From the NCBI GenBank assembly GCA_019417145.1, contig DXVY01000012.1:1723-18823 (forward strand): a DNA stretch of 17,101 nt, in the 5' to 3' direction. Source of the DNA: Clostridiales bacterium (lineage in GTDB: Bacteria; Bacillota; Clostridia; Oscillospirales; Acutalibacteraceae). Positions 13,201 to 17,101 of the stretch are shown here, one piece after another (position 1 is the stretch's first letter; every line of letters starts with the position of its first letter). A model generated the notes under the pieces. It had not been told where the DNA came from. It ran no database searches and worked only from the letters and a program-made list of their open reading frames with translations. Made by a program: the position numbers and the translations under genes.

Positions 13201-16200
13201 ATGAAAAAACTGGTCAGTCTGCTTCTATCCGCCGTATTGCTTACGGGCGTGGGACTGCCTGCGGCGCAGGCGTTGCCCGCCGACGGCGATGGGGACGGAG
13301 CGACAACCTCCAGCGGCATCATAAGCGAGCAGGTGGGCGACCTGCGGGTACAGTTTCTGTCTCCCACCCTGGTGCGCATTGAGGAAAAGGGGCCAAAAGG
13401 GTTTGAAGACCGCAACACTTTCCATATTGTCAACCGCACCGATTGGCTGGGCGATACGGTTACCCGGTCGGAGGAAAGCGACACGGTGGTTCTGACGGCT
13501 TCGAACTATACGGTGATCGTCCCGGAGGACGCGCAGGACATGTCGGAGGTGGGCATTTACGGCGCCGACGGCACACAACTTTGGAGCTACAGCAAAATCG
13601 ACACCAACAAGATCGCCCTGCCCGACCTGACCGAATATGTGGAGGCCTGGACCATCGCCGACACCCCCCGGGTGGTTCCGGCCGAATGGGGCTTTAACGA
13701 GCAGCCCGATAGGAACCAGGAATTTCGGGATACCAACGGCTGGGATTTTACAAACGACGCAGAGGACTATTATGTCTTTTTGCCCGCCGGAGACCACAAA
13801 CAGCTTCGGAAGGACTTTGTCAATTTGACCGGCCGCACCGAAATGCTGCCGCTCTACGCCCTGGGGGCGTGGGACAGCCGGTATTACGCCTATACCGAGG
13901 AAACCGCCCTCCAGCAGATCGACGGCTACCACAGCCGAAACCTCCCTCTGGACGTGCTGGTGGTGGACACCGACTGGCGGGACGCCTCCAGTGGTACCGG
14001 CTACGATATCAACACAAAGCTCTTTCCCGATATGGGCCGTTTTCTGGCCGCAGCCCACGATAAAAGCACCCACATTATCTTCAATGACCACCCTGAACCC
14101 ACCACAACCGGGGATGTGCAGAATCATGTGCTGCATCCCACAGAGGTATCCTACCGCCAGCAAAATCTGACCAACATTTTAAAGCTGGGTCTGGACGGAT
14201 GGTGGTACGACCGCAACTGGTGGACCACTGTGGTTCCTCCCGACGGCTTCACCCATGAGGTCATGGGTATGGCTACCTATGCCGCCGCCCAGAAAGCGGT
14301 CTACCCGGAGGACCGCCTGTTTATGATGTCCAATGTGGACGGCATCAACAACGGCAATCGCACAGGTTCCTCCAATATAGCCGCCCACCGCTATGGTATC
14401 CAGTGGACCGGCGACACCTACGGCGGTCAGGAGACAATTTGGCAGGAGGTGGCCAATGCTGTAGACATGGGAGTGGACAGCGCTCTCCCCTATGTGAGCA
14501 CCGACCTGGGCGCTCATCAGACCTATGACGCCTCCATGACCAATGCCGAGTATCTGCGCTGGATGCAATTCGGCGCCCTGTCTCCCATTTTCCGTCCGCA
14601 CGTAATGAACGTCACCGATATAAACGACGGCCGCATGCCCTGGCTTCGGGGCGAAGAGACCACCGAAATCTATCGGGATTTTATCAATCTGCGTTATCGG
14701 CTGCTGCCGGTCTTCTACCAGCTCTCCCATGAAAACTACGAAACCGGCATGCCCATGCTGCGCAGCATGCTCTTTGATTCTCCCGAGTACGGTGGCGCCG
14801 ATACTTCCGACCAGTACATGCTGGGAGAGGATATCCTGGTTGCGCCGGTGGTTGACGGGGCGGGCACCATTGCGCTTTCGCCGGATTGGTTCCAGGATCT
14901 TTCCGCCGCTTACTACAATAATACCGATCTGTCCGGCCAACCGGTATTGACCCAAAGCATTGATCATATTGATTTCAACTGGGGTTATGACTCTCCTGAT
15001 TCGGTGGTGCAGACGGATAACTTCAGCATTCGCTTTACCGGGAAATTCACCGTTCAAAACGATATGGCCTCCCAGATTTCCCTCCTTTGTGACGACGGTT
15101 GCCGGCTCTGGATTGATGATCAGCTGGTCATAGACGCCTGGAAGCCGCAGAATTCGGTCCGTCTGGTCACGAAAGAGAGTTATGCCCCCGGCACCACCCA
15201 TAGCTTCAAGCTGGAGTATTATGAAGGGGAACGGGATGCAAAAGTCCATATGGGCGCCATCGCCGAAAACGTGGGCAGCGCCCAGCGCACCGTTTGGATT
15301 CCCGAGGGCGAATGGATCAATACCCTGACGGGCCAAACGGTCTACGGCCCCCAGAGCATTACGCTCAGCTGTAAAAACGACGAGTATCCCATCTTCATTA
15401 AAAAGGGCGCTATAATTCCTCTGGCCGACGAGACCTTGACCACCGCCGACAGCGACTGGAGCCATCTGACCTTGGACGTTTACCCCTCTACCCGGCAGAG
15501 CGACACAACCCAGCTTTATGAGGATGATACGAAAAGCACCCAATATGAACAGGGCGCATACCGCATCACCGAGCTGTCCAGTTATTTTGACGCGGAGGCT
15601 GGGGAAGCAGTGGTGGAAATCGGTAAGGCCCAGGGCGATTTCCAAGGCGCGCTGGCCTTTGACAGCCGTGACTACACCCTGCGCATTCATCAGCCCGACG
15701 GTTGGGGTGCGCTGCAGAAGGTACTGGTAAATGGAAAAGAGACGACTTTTGCAACCATTGCCGCCGATGCGACAGCCATGCCCCTGGTAAACCAAGGCGG
15801 ATCCCGTGACGGCGCGGTCTATACCCTGGAACTCTCGGCCGCCGTCAAGGAAGGCGCCGTTATCCGCCTGCAATTTGCCGATCCGGTAGACCCGGCCCGG
15901 CCCGCCGGCGATTACGATACGCCCAATTACTACGGCAAGCCCCAGCCAGTGGCGGTAGAACGGAATATACAGGTGGAAGAAAACGTCCCCGACCAGGTCA
16001 ACCTGACCGAGGAAGGCACGGCCGATTGGATCCACGCCGGATATGGCGAGTCTGTGGATCTGGTGCGCAAGACGAACGTGACACCGAAAATCCAGTTTAA
16101 AGATGTGAGCGCTCCGCTTTTGATGTACGATTACAAGGCCCAAATGTCATGGTCGGACGGCGATATCGTTCCTACCGCTTCCGGCACACAAACCGGCAGC

Positions 16201-17101
16201 CATAATAAGAGCGCGGGAGACGGTTATGAAATTATAGTGGACGCCGGTTCCGGCGAACAAACCCTGACCCTTTATCTAGGCGGCTGGCATTCCACCGCCA
16301 AGCTGGAGGTATTTGATGAAACCGGCGGCCCGGTGGACAGCTATGAATGGAGCGATCCCGCTCAATCCTTCTACCGGCGTGTCACCATTACCTTCCGTGC
16401 CGACCGCCCCACCCCCCTGCACATCCGCTACTCGCTGGTCAGCGGCGACAACAACGTGTTTGTGGCCGCGGCTCTCAGCGGCGACGCAGGCCAACTGGAG
16501 AACGACCTTTATGTGAACGCCGGTAATTATAAACCGGGTCAATGGACCAGTAAAACGGTCAAAATTGGTTTGTCTTCCGGCCAGCCGGAACAGGTGGAAA
16601 AATATCAGGTCAAGGTAAACGACGGACAGTGGACCGACCTGGCCGGAAGCGAATACCGCGTGGAGAAAAACGGCGTCTATGATCTCCAGTTCCGCCTGGT
16701 GGACAAAGAAGGACAGGCGAGCCTGCCGCAGACCATCGCCGTAAAAAAGGACGGCGCGCGGCCGGCGCTTTCGGTACAGGCCGTGAAAAACGACGACGGA
16801 ACCGCGACCTTGACGGCGATCGCAGAGGCGCAGCTCTCGGGCAGTACGGTTTACTGCGCCGTGGACGGCGGGTACTGGACGCCCCTGACCGGCGCGCTTA
16901 CCCTGCCGGCTGACGACGCCTCCGTGTACCGCTTTAAAGCCGTCAGCGGCGCCGGCATGGAGAGCGAGGTTCTCGCCCGCACCGCGCAGGACGCTGTTGA
17001 ACCCGAGCCCGTAATCTTACCGGGCGACCTGGATAAGGACGAGGAAGTGACCATCGCCGACGTGATGGAGGCCTGCAAGGTTATGGCCAGAGAGTCGGCG
17101 G
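13201..17101 (+). CDS. Secreted GH31 alpha-glycosidase with PA14 and dockerin-like domains (3' end cut)
   Basis: 1,300 codons are visible, no stop. The start follows AAGGAGAAAGCGCA. A signal peptide covers residues 1-24 (MKKLVSLLLSAVLLTGVGLP, then AAQA). An N-terminal beta domain is followed by a GH31 barrel at about 210-550. The nucleophile is probably Asp337 in GWWYDRN and the acid/base Asp405 in WTGDTYGG. A PA14 domain (about 592-683) is inserted between the barrel end LVAPVV and the C-terminal beta domain starting VWIPEGEWIN. Further beta-sandwich and Ig-like modules follow from about 900 to 1270. At about 1274 a dockerin-like calcium loop begins (PGDLDKDEEVTIADVMEACK). The WYDRN sequence differs from the usual W.DMNE, so the sugar specificity is open; alpha-glucosidase, alpha-xylosidase and alpha-GalNAcase are all possible. 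Probably under the divergent AraC regulator. Confidence 0.9.
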   Translation, partial: MKKLVSLLLSAVLLTGVGLPAAQALPADGDGDGATTSSGIISEQVGDLRVQFLSPTLVRIEEKGPKGFEDRNTFHIVNRTDWLGDTVTRSEESDTVVLTASNYTVIVPEDAQDMSEVGIYGADGTQLWSYSKIDTNKIALPDLTEYVEAWTIADTPRVVPAEWGFNEQPDRNQEFRDTNGWDFTNDAEDYYVFLPAGDHKQLRKDFVNLTGRTEMLPLYALGAWDSRYYAYTEETALQQIDGYHSRNLPLDVLVVDTDWRDASSGTGYDINTKLFPDMGRFLAAAHDKSTHIIFNDHPEPTTTGDVQNHVLHPTEVSYRQQNLTNILKLGLDGWWYDRNWWTTVVPPDGFTHEVMGMATYAAAQKAVYPEDRLFMMSNVDGINNGNRTGSSNIAAHRYGIQWTGDTYGGQETIWQEVANAVDMGVDSALPYVSTDLGAHQTYDASMTNAEYLRWMQFGALSPIFRPHVMNVTDINDGRMPWLRGEETTEIYRDFINLRYRLLPVFYQLSHENYETGMPMLRSMLFDSPEYGGADTSDQYMLGEDILVAPVVDGAGTIALSPDWFQDLSAAYYNNTDLSGQPVLTQSIDHIDFNWGYDSPDSVVQTDNFSIRFTGKFTVQNDMASQISLLCDDGCRLWIDDQLVIDAWKPQNSVRLVTKESYAPGTTHSFKLEYYEGERDAKVHMGAIAENVGSAQRTVWIPEGEWINTLTGQTVYGPQSITLSCKNDEYPIFIKKGAIIPLADETLTTADSDWSHLTLDVYPSTRQSDTTQLYEDDTKSTQYEQGAYRITELSSYFDAEAGEAVVEIGKAQGDFQGALAFDSRDYTLRIHQPDGWGALQKVLVNGKETTFATIAADATAMPLVNQGGSRDGAVYTLELSAAVKEGAVIRLQFADPVDPARPAGDYDTPNYYGKPQPVAVERNIQVEENVPDQVNLTEEGTADWIHAGYGESVDLVRKTNVTPKIQFKDVSAPLLMYDYKAQMSWSDGDIVPTASGTQTGSHNKSAGDGYEIIVDAGSGEQTLTLYLGGWHSTAKLEVFDETGGPVDSYEWSDPAQSFYRRVTITFRADRPTPLHIRYSLVSGDNNVFVAAALSGDAGQLENDLYVNAGNYKPGQWTSKTVKIGLSSGQPEQVEKYQVKVNDGQWTDLAGSEYRVEKNGVYDLQFRLVDKEGQASLPQTIAVKKDGARPALSVQAVKNDDGTATLTAIAEAQLSGSTVYCAVDGGYWTPLTGALTLPADDASVYRFKAVSGAGMESEVLARTAQDAVEPEPVILPGDLDKDEEVTIADVMEACKVMARESA

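Noticed and set aside
14179..16143. Long minus-strand open frame of 654 codons
   Set aside because: It is the antisense shadow of the GH31 gene: G+C-rich third positions keep the opposite strand open. The protein is low in family features and the plus frame has clear GH31, PA14 and signal-peptide motifs.
1..17101. tRNA, rRNA, CRISPR array or known riboswitch
   Set aside because: I saw no regularly spaced repeats, tRNA-like cloverleaf or recognisable riboswitch core on reading; gaps between genes are short and explained by promoters and terminators. Not tested by a dedicated program.

Overview
The window looks like chromosome of an endospore-forming Clostridia member (Firmicutes). The evidence is a split sporulation regulator spoIIID, a DegV-type fatty-acid-binding protein, UppP, AGGAGG-type ribosome binding sites, sigma-A-like promoters, G+C-rich coding sequence and an extracellular enzyme that ends in a dockerin-like repeat. 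I cannot name the genus; a gut-type clostridium of the Oscillospirales or a related order is a guess.

The most interesting region is 2380-4731. On the minus strand, a GTG-started reading frame with a good ribosome binding site (from 4670) encodes the first 41 residues of SpoIIID, including most of its helix-turn-helix. The last 41 residues of the same protein lie about 2 kb away at 2380-2505, on the same strand. Both halves carry the 8-bp sequence TTACGTCT (+ strand; 2505-2512 and 4547-4554) at the break. Joining them across this core restores an uninterrupted 82-codon spoIIID in frame. The 2,042 bp between them hold only a large serine recombinase and a 58-residue protein, which is a candidate directionality factor. 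This has the architecture of a very small skin-type sporulation-intervening element. A sigma-E-like promoter precedes the 5' half. The interrupted frame ends in an ATGA overlap with the small gene, with the recombinase downstream. Mother-cell transcription of spoIIID would therefore also express the excision genes. A strong sigma-A-like promoter inside the element points outward, across the antisense of spoIIID, toward a MATE efflux gene.

Other regions, left to right. A DegV-family gene (minus, cut by the window edge) diverges from a membrane-anchored polysaccharide deacetylase (1156-2283). To the right of the element are a MATE transporter and a DUF2752 membrane protein, probably one operon (4775-6598). 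Then come a minus-strand 4-alpha-glucanotransferase (malQ) and uppP, each with its own promoter and terminator, and a plus-strand fucO-like lactaldehyde/propanediol oxidoreductase (9585-10736). A minus-strand group of small genes follows: a 56-aa conserved-looking protein, a 111-aa hypothetical and an XRE regulator. An AraC-family regulator (11901-12779) diverges from a large secreted GH31 alpha-glycosidase with a PA14 insertion and a dockerin-like end (13201 to beyond the window). The AraC protein is the obvious candidate regulator of the GH31 gene.

The carbohydrate theme (malQ, fucO, AraC/GH31, polysaccharide deacetylase) fits a glycan-using anaerobe. The sporulation element is unrelated to it.
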